A stretch of DNA of 22,246 bases from positions 1 to 22,246 of the forward strand of contig JASHRR010000002.1 of the NCBI GenBank assembly GCA_030037185.1, in the 5' to 3' direction. Shown here piece by piece: positions 8,188 through 16,079 of this stretch; the first letter of the stretch is position 1, and each line of letters opens with the position of its first letter. This stretch comes from Xanthobacteraceae bacterium. GTDB taxonomy: Bacteria; Pseudomonadota; Alphaproteobacteria; Rhizobiales; Xanthobacteraceae. The notes below the pieces were generated by a model. It saw only the letters and a list, made by a program, of their open reading frames with translations. It was not told the DNA's origin and searched no databases. A program made the translations under genes and the position numbers.

Positions 8188-9567
8188 ATGAGAGATATGG
8201 CTCAGGTCGGCCCTGTGCCCCGGCCGACGGCCGGCCACGGCGGCCCCAAGGCCGTGGTGCTTTTCACGCTCTGCCTGGGTGTGTTGATCGCTCAAGTCGA
8301 CACCTCTGTCGTCAATCTCGCGATAAAGTCGATTGGCAGCTCGTTCGTTGCCTCGGTCACGGCGCTGCAATGGGTGCTCGACGCCTATAACCTCACCTAT
8401 GCGACGCTGCTTCTGACCGGCGGCCTGATCGCCGATCTCTATGGCCGGCGTCTCGCCTTCCAGCTTGGCGCGGCCATGCTTACCTGCGCGTCGCTCGGCT
8501 GTGCCTTCGCGCCATCGGTCGGCTTCCTTATCGCCTGGCGCGTCGCCGCTGGTGTCGGTGCAGCGCTGCTATTGCCTGCATCGCTCTCGATTGTACGCGT
8601 CGTCTGGACTGATCAAGCGGAGCGAGGCCGCGCGCTTGGCGTCTGGGCGAGCTGCAACGGGCTTGCCTTCGTCATCGGGCCGACGCTAGGCGGGTTTTGC
8701 ATCGCGTGGTTTGGCTGGCCGAGCGTCTTTCTCCTCGTCGTACCTCTCGCGCTCGCGGCCTTTGTGCTTGCGCTGATCGCGCTGCCGGAATCCTTGGATC
8801 CGGCCGACCGTTACGAGGACTTTCCGGGGCAGATCCTGGGCGCCATCGCTCTTGGGGGGCTCGTCTATGCCGGCATTGTCGGCCATTACGCCGGTGGCTC
8901 ATCGATCATAGCACTCGTTCTGTCGGTCGTTGCCTGGCCGTTGTTTTTGCTGGTCGAGCGTCGCGCCCGGACGGCGGCACTGGTGCCGCTCGACTTGTTC
9001 CGCGAGCGACGCTTCTGCGGCGCGATCACCGCCACTGCGTCGATGACCTTCGGCATTTATGGCGTGATCTTCCTCGTGCCGTTGGTCTGGCAATCGACAG
9101 GCTTCCTGACGCCGCAGATGGCCGGCCTCGCGCTGACGCCGTCCGCGCTGTTTTTCTTCCTGATCGCGCCGCGATCGGGCCACATGGCGCAGCGCATCGG
9201 CGTGCGCGTCATGACCGCGGGCGGCACAGCTTTGATCGCCTGCGGCCTTCTGGTGCTCGCGGCCAGTCACGCCGGCCGGCCGCTCATCGTCGCCCAGATT
9301 GGCTTCATCCTCGCCGGGATCGGCATGGGACTGAATACCGGTCCTCTAATGTCGGTTGCAGTTGACGCCGTAAGCGCGGCGCGCTCTGGCACGGCTTCGG
9401 CCTTGATCAATGTCGCGCGCATGGCCGGCGCCACGCTTGGCGTCGCTTTCCTCGGCACGGCCTTTGCGCGGTGGCACGGCGGCGCGGAAGGGTTACGTGT
9501 CGCGATGTTGGCCGGTGCTGCAATGCAGTTTTGCGGCGCGCTCGCTGCGTGGCTCACGATTCGCTAG
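8188..9567 (+). CDS. MFS drug-resistance-type transporter, DHA2 family
   Basis: 459 residues, almost wholly hydrophobic with multiple membrane helices, as in the DHA2 (EmrB/QacA-type) proton-driven exporters. Visible signatures are the TM1 motif VDTSVVNLAI, motif A GGLIADLYGRR after TM2, and the antiporter motif C-like GLAFVIGPTLGG in TM5. Family members export drugs or toxic organic compounds from the inner membrane; the substrate here is unknown. The ATG is preceded by ACGAGGAAC. Divergence from a YafY-type regulator suggests ligand-induced expression. Confidence 0.92.
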   Translation: MRDMAQVGPVPRPTAGHGGPKAVVLFTLCLGVLIAQVDTSVVNLAIKSIGSSFVASVTALQWVLDAYNLTYATLLLTGGLIADLYGRRLAFQLGAAMLTCASLGCAFAPSVGFLIAWRVAAGVGAALLLPASLSIVRVVWTDQAERGRALGVWASCNGLAFVIGPTLGGFCIAWFGWPSVFLLVVPLALAAFVLALIALPESLDPADRYEDFPGQILGAIALGGLVYAGIVGHYAGGSSIIALVLSVVAWPLFLLVERRARTAALVPLDLFRERRFCGAITATASMTFGIYGVIFLVPLVWQSTGFLTPQMAGLALTPSALFFFLIAPRSGHMAQRIGVRVMTAGGTALIACGLLVLAASHAGRPLIVAQIGFILAGIGMGLNTGPLMSVAVDAVSAARSGTASALINVARMAGATLGVAFLGTAFARWHGGAEGLRVAMLAGAAMQFCGALAAWLTIR

Positions 9568-9672
9568 CAGTCAACAACGCCGCGGTACCGGTCCGGCGTC
9601 CAAGAGGCAGCCTTCGGCCGGATGTGAGCCTGGTACGACGGCTACCATCGCCAAAAAATTTTCGGTGCCCCA

Positions 9673-9697
9673 TGTCACACAAGCCGACTATCTCGTC
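9673..9697 (+). promoter_or_regulatory. Candidate ECF41-type sigma factor promoter
   Basis: TGTCACA (9673-9679) is followed after 14 bp by CGTC (9694-9697), 39 bp upstream of the ATG at 9736. ECF41 sigma factors are known to use TGTCACA with a downstream CGTC; I recall a spacer of 16, so this one is two bases short. The match is supported by the decarboxylase-like start and ECF41-like sigma fragment downstream. Confidence 0.4.
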
Positions 9698-9735
9698 ATG
9701 TCCTCAGGGAATGACCCCTGCCGAAGGAGACGATC

Positions 9736-9790
9736 ATGACACCGCGTCTCAACACGTTTGCCGCTGGAGCGGCTGGGAGGAGAAGACCTC
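9736..9790 (+). pseudogene. 5' remnant of a carboxymuconolactone-decarboxylase-like gene
   Basis: The ATG has a strong AAGGAGA binding site and encodes MTPRLNTFAAGAAG, which resembles the usual first residues of CMD/AhpD-like proteins. After about 14 codons the family similarity stops and the frame runs into ohr in the wrong phase. In many bacteria such a gene precedes an ECF41 sigma gene, fragments of which lie at 10258. The short leader could still be translated upstream of ohr. Confidence 0.45.
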
Positions 9791-10219
9791 ATGACTGTGA
9801 ACGTTGTCTACACCGCAAGCGCCATTGCGGTCGGCGGCCGCGACGGCAATACGGGGACGACCGACGGCGGGTTCGAGGTCAAACTCGCCCGTCCGAAGGA
9901 ACTCGGAGGCAAGGGTGACGGCAATAATCCCGAGCAACTTTTCGCTTCCGGCTACGCAGCCTGCTTTCTTAACTCCATGCAGTTGTTGGCCTCGCAAGGC
10001 GAGGCCACGGTCCCGGCGAATGCCGAGGTGATGGCCACTGTCGGGTTCGGGCCGCGCTCTGAAGGCGGCCTTGGTCTTGAGATCGCCCTCGACATCACGC
10101 TGCCCGGGGTCGCCCGGAGGGAGGCGGAAGCGCTGATCAAGAAGGCGCATCAGATCTGCGCCTATTCCAACGCCACCCGCAACAACGTCGCAATCAAGCT
10201 CGGCCTGATCGAGTCGTGA
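9791..10219 (+). CDS. ohr: Organic hydroperoxide resistance protein Ohr (OsmC family)
   Basis: 142 residues, full length. Ohr is a thiol peroxidase that reduces organic hydroperoxides with lipoyl groups as electron donor. The two catalytic cysteines are C58 in FASGYAACFL and C123 in AHQICAYSNATRNN, both in canonical context. The conserved Arg and Glu are likely R17 and E48. The start at 9791 is set by GGGAGGAGA just upstream; the in-frame ATG at 9758 would add eleven unrelated residues. Ohr is usually controlled by OhrR, but no OhrR gene is visible. Instead it sits between fragments of an ECF41-type locus. Confidence 0.95.
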   Translation: MTVNVVYTASAIAVGGRDGNTGTTDGGFEVKLARPKELGGKGDGNNPEQLFASGYAACFLNSMQLLASQGEATVPANAEVMATVGFGPRSEGGLGLEIALDITLPGVARREAEALIKKAHQICAYSNATRNNVAIKLGLIES

Positions 10220-10257
10220 TTGCAAGGCGCCCGTCCGCAGGAACTCCGAGGGCAGCG

Positions 10258-10385
10258 ATGTCTAGCGAGAACGCCGCTGCCACCATCGATCCCCTGCTCG
10301 AAATTGATCCGCATCGCGCTACCGGATGCTGGGATCGGTCGCCGACGCGGAAGATATCGTCCAGGAGGCGTTCCGGGCCAGCGGC
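10258..10385 (+). pseudogene. 5' fragment of an ECF41/SigJ-like RNA polymerase sigma factor
   Basis: The ATG at 10258, preceded by GAGGGC, starts MSSENAAATIDPLLEIDPHR. The sequence then changes frame and continues RYRMLGSVADAEDIVQEAF, the conserved sigma region 2 of SigJ/ECF41 factors. About 20 bp that would encode the RLFRIA-type link are missing at 10308-10325. After about 10385 no sigma sequence remains, so regions 2.4 to 4 and the SnoaL-like domain are gone. Confidence 0.7.
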
Positions 10386-11247
10386 CCCGGCAGCGGCGGC
10401 AGAAGGAAAGAACGTCACATTCGCCGCCTTGGCCGGGCGAACGGAATACACAGGAAACAACGAAGCTCGCTTTCGTACACGCTCGTCGGCGTCTGCATGC
10501 CGATGCAGGACGTCGGGGGATAGACCCCGGCATTGCGATAGCCGATTTTGTCTTTGCCCAACCAAAGCTGAAGGAGGTCGCCAATTACGGCGGCCTCCGC
10601 CGTCCTCGCCACTCTCAACCTTCTGGCCTTCGCCAGACGGTTGCTGATCTCACGTACGATCTTTGGTACCAAGCCGTCAGTAAAATGGGTGCCCGCAGCC
10701 GCTTCTTCGCGATCAATCACCGTTTTCGTCGTGTTCCGATCGTGGACCGACCTCCTTACAACCATGGCCTTCGCGAGGAGGCTACCTCAGCCCCCCTAAA
10801 ACACGCTTCCACGCGCGCCCTCTTCACCACGATTGTGGCGGGAACGCCGAGGGACGCTGATCATCGGTTGCCCGCTCTTCCTCGTTTATTCCTGCCGTTG
10901 GGGCGATGACTTCGAGCCAGCGCCGACTTTAGACTATTGCGCCGCCTCGAGCCGTGATCGTGCCTCGTCGGTCGGCCTCGCACGGCGCTTGTCTCGGTGC
11001 TCGCCTGCGTCCGACCCGGTTGGCCGAATCCTGCCCGAAACGAAACGGTCGAGAACGTCAAATGTCAAAATGAGAACTGCTGGTCTCCGAAATAGGTAAC
11101 TCCTGACTAAGCAGAGGCTGATATTGTCGGATGTTGCCAGCGCTACCGTGGCGTTGCCAGCTTTCGAGCAACGCGTCGCGAGCACGAATACCGACGAGGA
11201 CGCCCGCCAAGGGCCCAGTGAGTAGGAGATGCGCATCCTCGCGCCTT
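10386..11247. other. Intergenic or eroded region
   Basis: No recognisable gene. On the minus strand a frame at 10415-10765 contains the protein-like passage VPKIVREISNRLAKARRLRV and LLQLWLGKDKIGYRN, but I know no family for it and it has no good start signal. Another minus-strand frame ending at 11058 reads LLLTGPLAGVLVGIRARDAL next to the end of the TonB receptor gene. A third begins with GTG overlapping the receptor stop. None can be preferred from sequence alone. Confidence 0.3.
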
Positions 11248-13710
11248 TCACATCTTGATATAGACCTTAAGAAAAGCGCTCAATTGCTCGCCTACGACTG
11301 CGCCCGCGGCATTGGCTTCCACATAGTACCGCTGATTGGTGAAGTTTTTCACATTCAGCGAAATTCCCCAATTGTCTGCTTCGTAACCGAAAAGAGCATT
11401 TCCGATCACGAACGCAGGTATCGAGTTTACGTTCGTGGTGTCGCTGTAGTTCTTGTCCCGGTAATTGAGGCCCGCGCCGACAATGAATCCGGGCACGCCT
11501 GCGATAGAAAACTTGTAGGTCGTCCACAGGTTGGCCATGTAGAGCGGGACGCTCTGGGGATGATTGCCCACCGTGGTCGGCGCGTCAGGACTGTCCGTGA
11601 TCACTGCGTGCTGGGCTGTAAAATTGGTCAGGATTCGCCACTGATCCGTCAGCTTGTAATCGAGGGAGGCCTCGTATCCCGTCGTCCTCTGACCATCGTA
11701 CACCACGGTTTCGGTCCCGTCGGCCAGCGTAAAGGGGGTGGCGACGTTTTCGCGTTTAACGTCGAAGGCCGCAGTGTTCAGGACGAACCTGTCGTTGAGG
11801 AGAGAGAACCTGATTCCTGCCTCATATTGCAATGCGGATTCCGGCGCGCCGATTCCAGTCTGGACGTTTTCAGAGTTGAAGTTGGAAAGATAGCTCCGTG
11901 ACGCGCCGGCATACGGCGAAACACCGGGAAAAAGCTTGTACAGCGCGCCGACGTTCCAGCTCACCGGCGTGTTATTTTGCTCCTGCGTAACGCCCGCCAT
12001 GAGAGGTACGCCGTCATTGTTGAAGGTCCCCCCGGGCACGTTGATCAGCGGCGTCAGCGCCGCATTCCACCAGTCCTGCCGGACGCCGGTGCGAACCTTG
12101 AGCCTGTCCGTCACGTCGACCTGGTCGGTGGCATAGAGGCTGTAATAATCCGCGGCCAGATGATCGTCGTCACATGAAAACGATTCGCCGGCAGTCTGCC
12201 CGGGCGCCAAAGTCTGCCCCGTGTATGCAACCTGTCCAGGTCCGGGTACAGTCCCGGCCTTGACAACCGGTTTACCGCACAGGAAGGGCGTGTCCGCCGA
12301 TAGCTCCGGGGGGACCGGCGCAAAGCCGTTTTGGATATTGGCAAGGGGCGCCGTCGTGCGCTGCGTATCGATGATCTCGTGGATGTATTCGAAGCCGGTG
12401 AGCAGCGTATGGGTCGCGGGGCCGGTGGCGAACTTCCACACCGGCTCGAACTGATAGTCGAGGGTGTTGTCGCGATCGTGCTGATTACGAATCTGTATGT
12501 TGACGACCTGGCCGTACGTAGGTGAAGCCGGGTTCGTGTCAATCTTAGTGCTCGAGCTGTCGCCGGTTCGCAGGAGGCCGAGGTCCCTGTACAGGTAGGA
12601 CAACCGGTTGTTGACGGTCAGCATGTCGTTGATCCACCATGTGTCTGTAGCCGTCGGGCGAAGGTAATTCTGGTCGACGTGGGAGCCCGGCCACGAGTAC
12701 TTGGTGTCGATCGGGACGCTCTTGAGGGGGGAGCCGTTGTAGTAGATGATGCCGTAGGAATCCGGCGTCTGGTTCAGCTGGCGGGCGTCGAGGCTGAATT
12801 CGAGCCTGTGATTGTTTACGTTCCAGACGACATCCGGCCTCATTTCGTAATCGGAAGCCTTGAGATCGCGAAACCCGTCCGTGTTGGAGGCCGTTCCGTC
12901 GATGCGGTAGTTCAGGCCCGGAATGGACGTGGGGCCGGTCACATAGCCGGTGCTGTTGATGGTCCCGAACGAGCCCGCCTGAACGCTCGCGCCGTAATGA
13001 AAATCCGACGACGGGGTGTAATGGACAATGTCGATCGTGCCGCCCGGCGGTCCGCTGCCAAACAGCGCCGAACCCGGCCCCTCCAGAATTTCGACCTGCT
13101 TCACGCCATTGAGCATGTGGGAAAAGCCACCGAGCTGGTCGCCGTCGCGGAAACCGTCATTGTAGAACTGGGCGTTCAAGCCGCGGATCAGGAAGAGGTC
13201 GAGGTAGTGCCCGTCTTGGCCGCCCTCGACAATGCCGCTCGCATTCGTAATTGCGTCGAGGACCGAGTTGCCGCCCTGCTGATTGATAACATCGCGGTTA
13301 ATGATCTGAACGCTTGAGGGCAAGTCTTCCAGCTTCGTCCCGGTCTTGCCGAGCGACGGCGTCTGCTGAAGCGGCGGGACCGTGCTCCCGGCGGTATTGC
13401 CGACGCCAAGATCGGGGGGCGGTTGTACCGCGGGCGGAGCCGTCGGCGCCGCGACAGCGGGCGCGTTCGGCGGTCTTGTCGAGTTCTGTCGGGGTGCTCG
13501 CTTCGGCGTCTGCACGTTGATTTGCGGGAGCGGCTTGCGACCCGGAGGCACTGCGGCAGGCGGCGGCTCCGAGGCTGTCTGCTGCGACGGCGTGGCGCCG
13601 GGAGGCGCCGCCGGTGGACCCGCGTTCTGTGCCGATGCGGTGCCCACTGCTGTGACAATCACACATACGGAGATACCGAGGCTCAACTCGCTTCGAAATG
13701 ACCTGAACAC
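11248..13710 (-). CDS. TonB-dependent siderophore receptor, FhuA type
   Basis: 820 residues. A signal peptide (about 1-27, ending GTASA) is followed by a long Pro/Ala-rich stretch to about residue 110. The plug domain starts near LEDLPSSVQIINRDVI and continues with FLIRGLNAQFYNDGFRD and the family motif VEILEGPGSALFG. A 22-strand beta-barrel occupies the rest. Such outer-membrane receptors import ferric siderophores using TonB energy. The start is a GTG with a G-rich binding site seven bases upstream. The last residue is Met (KVYIKM), not the usual terminal Phe/Tyr, and the penultimate strand NVKNFTNQRYYV is normal. No siderophore biosynthesis or ABC genes are adjacent, and I saw no clear Fur or Irr box. 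Confidence 0.93.
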   Translation of the reverse strand: MFRSFRSELSLGISVCVIVTAVGTASAQNAGPPAAPPGATPSQQTASEPPPAAVPPGRKPLPQINVQTPKRAPRQNSTRPPNAPAVAAPTAPPAVQPPPDLGVGNTAGSTVPPLQQTPSLGKTGTKLEDLPSSVQIINRDVINQQGGNSVLDAITNASGIVEGGQDGHYLDLFLIRGLNAQFYNDGFRDGDQLGGFSHMLNGVKQVEILEGPGSALFGSGPPGGTIDIVHYTPSSDFHYGASVQAGSFGTINSTGYVTGPTSIPGLNYRIDGTASNTDGFRDLKASDYEMRPDVVWNVNNHRLEFSLDARQLNQTPDSYGIIYYNGSPLKSVPIDTKYSWPGSHVDQNYLRPTATDTWWINDMLTVNNRLSYLYRDLGLLRTGDSSSTKIDTNPASPTYGQVVNIQIRNQHDRDNTLDYQFEPVWKFATGPATHTLLTGFEYIHEIIDTQRTTAPLANIQNGFAPVPPELSADTPFLCGKPVVKAGTVPGPGQVAYTGQTLAPGQTAGESFSCDDDHLAADYYSLYATDQVDVTDRLKVRTGVRQDWWNAALTPLINVPGGTFNNDGVPLMAGVTQEQNNTPVSWNVGALYKLFPGVSPYAGASRSYLSNFNSENVQTGIGAPESALQYEAGIRFSLLNDRFVLNTAAFDVKRENVATPFTLADGTETVVYDGQRTTGYEASLDYKLTDQWRILTNFTAQHAVITDSPDAPTTVGNHPQSVPLYMANLWTTYKFSIAGVPGFIVGAGLNYRDKNYSDTTNVNSIPAFVIGNALFGYEADNWGISLNVKNFTNQRYYVEANAAGAVVGEQLSAFLKVYIKM

Positions 13711-13909
13711 GTACGCCCCCCCAGAGCTTTACCCGCACGACCGAGGTCGCGATCCTGCATGAAATCGGCGAGTCTAGCTCCCTTCTGTCCGGCTACCGTT
13801 CCTATCACCAGGGTCGGTCGAGGACTCTCACCTCCGAGTCATCGGTCGGCACCGCCCCGACCAAATCGCGCAGTCACGGCGCTCGCGCTATGCGTGGAGC
13901 ACCACAAAA

Positions 13910-13938
13910 AGCCCTCTCCACAGTTCGGGGAGAGGGCT
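13910..13938 (-). terminator. Rho-independent terminator
   Basis: On the minus strand AGCCCTCTCC and its perfect complement (arms 13929-13938 and 13910-13919) form a 10-bp stem with a 9-base loop, followed by TTTTTG. It lies 27 bp after the stop of the minus-strand frame at 13965, which supports that frame being a real gene. Confidence 0.85.
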
Positions 13939-13964
13939 CCTGCACAATCGAAGCGCGACTGGTC

Positions 13965-14558
13965 TCAGTCGTCCAAATCGGTCTTCGGCATTCCCAGGCG
14001 AGATGCAAAAGCGGATGGCCAGAGCACCTTCTTCTCGCCCGGATAGGGCCGCTTGAAGTTGGTCGCCTCATACCAATCCAGATGGCTGTGTGTCTCCACG
14101 TCAACGGAGTCAGGCTTTTGCAGCTTTCCGGCGAACATCTGCTGCTTCATCTTCTTCCAGGCTCGCGCCAGCTTGGTGAGCGGCTCTTTGGCCGCTGAAG
14201 TCGGCACACCTTGGTCCAAAGCGATGTTGTCATGCTGCTTCGTCTTCTTGCCAGCCCGCGCCAGCTTGGTGAGCGGCTGTTTGGCCGCTGAAGTCGGCAC
14301 GCCTTGGTTCAGAGGGATGATGTTCGGTACGTGCGTCCACGGCGCGAAGTTCGCATCGGGCGGCGTTCCAGTGACGAAGGCGGTCCGCATGGGCGAGGCT
14401 GGCGACGGAAAGCGCTGCTCCAATTCTTCCGACCATGAACCTCCACCAATGACAGTTTCGTGACGGCATCTCTGTAGCCGGTGCCGGTGCGCCAGACGGG
14501 GTTTCGGGGCTTCGCCGATGTGGTGTTCGGGCCGTTCAAAGGACCGGGGCCACCTCAC
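13965..14558 (-). CDS. Uncharacterised protein with duplicated 31-residue unit
   Basis: I do not recognise a family. The frame encodes up to 197 residues. The convincing part starts near MRTAFVTGTPPDANFAPW (ATG at 14390) and ends HLDWYEATNFKRPYPGEKKV and LGMPKTDLDD. Two copies of a unit containing QGVPTSAAKxPLTKLARAxKK lie in the middle. A strong terminator follows the stop. Upstream, another minus-strand frame (14309-15007, one internal stop at 14555) carries protein-like text such as NPVWRTGTGYRDAVTKLSLV, so the original gene may have been longer and is now frameshifted. The basic, Lys-rich middle suggests nucleic-acid binding only weakly. Confidence 0.45.
   Translation of the reverse strand: MRWPRSFERPEHHIGEAPKPRLAHRHRLQRCRHETVIGGGSWSEELEQRFPSPASPMRTAFVTGTPPDANFAPWTHVPNIIPLNQGVPTSAAKQPLTKLARAGKKTKQHDNIALDQGVPTSAAKEPLTKLARAWKKMKQQMFAGKLQKPDSVDVETHSHLDWYEATNFKRPYPGEKKVLWPSAFASRLGMPKTDLDD
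14142..14327 (-). repeat. 93-bp tandem duplication
   Basis: Two adjacent copies (14142-14234 and 14235-14327) are highly similar over the full unit and preserve the reading frame (31 codons each). The low divergence suggests a fairly recent duplication. Confidence 0.85.
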
Positions 14559-14813
14559 CGTTCCTTTTGCTGCTGCTCAAGTAGCTGGATCGTCCGATGG
14601 GATTCAAGATGGTGCGGCGCTGGCCTCCGGCCAACGCCGCCAATGGACGTCCCGAGTGTCGGGACATTCTTTGAAGAGAGATTTCCGGTGACAGAAATTC
14701 GCATCGGATTGTCCAAGAACGTAGCCCTGAAGGGTGATGTGCCTAGCAGCGTGGCGTCCCCGGCGTTTGCGGGTTGCGGAAAGCCAAAGCATCGCCAGAC
14801 TTCGGTTGCAGCC

Positions 14814-15265
14814 ATGATGAAACGCTTCCCGACCAGCATTCTGGCTCTAGCCCTTAAGCTCAAACGCATACGCAGACGCCTCAGCGCACGATGGCGACCT
14901 ACAGCAACTGGACTGTCACTTGCGCGATCGCACCGCACGCTCGGAAGTCCTCCAAACGCTGGCGAAGAAACTAAACGCACCGGCCACATACTTTGACCCG
15001 CCTGCAAGCGGCTCTGTCCATCAAGCGGCTAGCTAGTCAGCCCGACGATCCTGAACGACTCAATCTTATGGTGCGCAACCTAGACGCGGAGGGCCTGGCT
15101 GAAATGCTCCTTCCTCCGTTTGGACCGGAACACATTAACTGGCGACTCAACGTTCATGCGGTTGATGACGAAACAATCCAGTTCCTCGAGCAGCTTGAGG
15201 ACGCCATCAATGACCTTCACACTCACGGTTCTCCATTCGGCTCCGACCGAATCCCCGAGACATGA
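14814..15265 (+). pseudogene. XRE-like HTH regulator, frameshifted
   Basis: Three reading frames join into one protein-like sequence. The first piece (from ATG 14814) has ALALKLKRIRRRLSA, like helix 1 of an XRE domain. The second has RSEVLQTLAKKLNAPATYFD, like the last XRE helices. The third, RLNLMVRNLDAEGLAEMLLP to the stop at 15265, is a tail unknown to me. The second break is explained exactly by a 4-bp tandem duplication, CTAGCTAG at 15029-15036: removing one CTAG gives HQAASQPDDPERL without interruption. The first break, near 14885, is less clear and may include a small deletion, since the HTH is about ten residues short. Its stop overlaps the start of the next gene (ATGA). Confidence 0.5.
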
Positions 15266-15585
15266 GTTGGAGCGGATAAAAAAGGACCAGTAACATTGCA
15301 AGCCTTCTTGCGGAGTTAGCCAAGCGCCATGTCGCCATCGTCGGCGCCACATATCTGGTTTGGAAAACCGACCCGGTAGAAATGGGCGAAGTCTCCCAAG
15401 CGTCCGACTATCTTTCGACTAGGCAGGCCGTGCTTTCCGTCGAAATATATCCAGCACAAGCGCGACGCGAAAAGGTGTGGCAGGGAAAGCTACCCCCAAA
15501 ATTCTGTCCACCCGACACTGCCATCTGGGTGAACGGCCACATCAGCCCATTGCATTCGACGAGGATGACGATGCCCCATTTTTGA
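15262..15585 (+). pseudogene. Unknown gene overlapping the XRE-like gene, early stop codon
   Basis: The ATG at 15262 overlaps the TGA of the preceding gene, a typical translational-coupling arrangement. After MSWSG there is an in-frame TAA (15277-15279). The same frame then stays open and protein-like for 102 codons: LLAELAKRHVAIVGATYLVW, DYLSTRQAVLSVEIYPAQAR, CPPDTAIWVNGHISPL. I know no family. Either the gene was killed by the nonsense codon, or translation restarts downstream, for example at ATG 15382. A GGATAAAAAAGG run follows the stop, but the stop precedes the slippery A run, so programmed frameshifting does not explain it. The pairing with an XRE-like gene recalls two-gene regulator/effector modules, which is inference only. 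Confidence 0.45.
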
Positions 15586-16079
15586 CCTAGCGTGCTGCGT
15601 CAACACGCCTTCGAAAGGTGAACATCACCGAACCGTCAACGAAGGGAGGACCATGAACCAACTCGTGCAACTGTGCCGGGGCCGCGTGAGCTGACTGGAT
15701 GGGTGCCCAAATCAGAAAGCAAACGGTGGCTGAACGATGTGGTGGAGTCCCACCATCTCAAGCATCTGACTGGCCCCGATGCGGAGATGTGCTGCCGCTA
15801 CCCCGACGCCATCAACAATGAGCAGGCCAAAGAAGGCTCGATGGCGGCAAACGACTTCATGGCGGCGCAGATGCGATCTGGCCAGGAAGGAGAACGAGTC
15901 GCTGGTGAAGGACGCAAAGCTTGCCGACATCCTCTTTCGCTCGGGGTCGTGCTGCGCCGCCACAGTCAGTCCCGCCGGAAGCGGGCTGCGCCATCGTCCA
16001 AGTCAGCGAAGGCGCCGATCCCGTCGAGAACGGGCACGCGGCTAGCAACCGCGAGGGGGGGAGTGCCGCGAGCTTCAAG
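15586..16079. other. Eroded region with protein-like fragments
   Basis: A strong binding site (AAGGGAGGACC) precedes ATG 15653, which opens only a 13-codon frame (MNQLVQLCRGRVS). In another frame follows ELTGWVPKSESKRWLNDVV to MAANDFMAAQM (ATG 15841), and after a shift near 15878 LARKENESLVKDAKLADILF. These pieces look like remains of one or two small genes decayed by frameshifts, but I recognise no family. Confidence 0.3.

Noticed and set aside
8697..9365. 222-codon frame inside the MFS gene
   Set aside because: Out-of-frame shadow of a clearly recognised transporter; Arg-rich composition typical of GC-rich shadows.
9958..10140. Minus-strand frames across ohr
   Set aside because: Shadows of an intact, conserved enzyme gene.
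14481..14996. 171-codon plus-strand frame
   Set aside because: Its main part has no recognisable content and conflicts with protein-like minus-strand text; only its last part was used as the first piece of the XRE-like gene.
15275..15285. GGATAAAAAAG as a programmed frameshift site
   Set aside because: The stop codon comes before the A run in the reading frame, so slippage on the run cannot bypass it.
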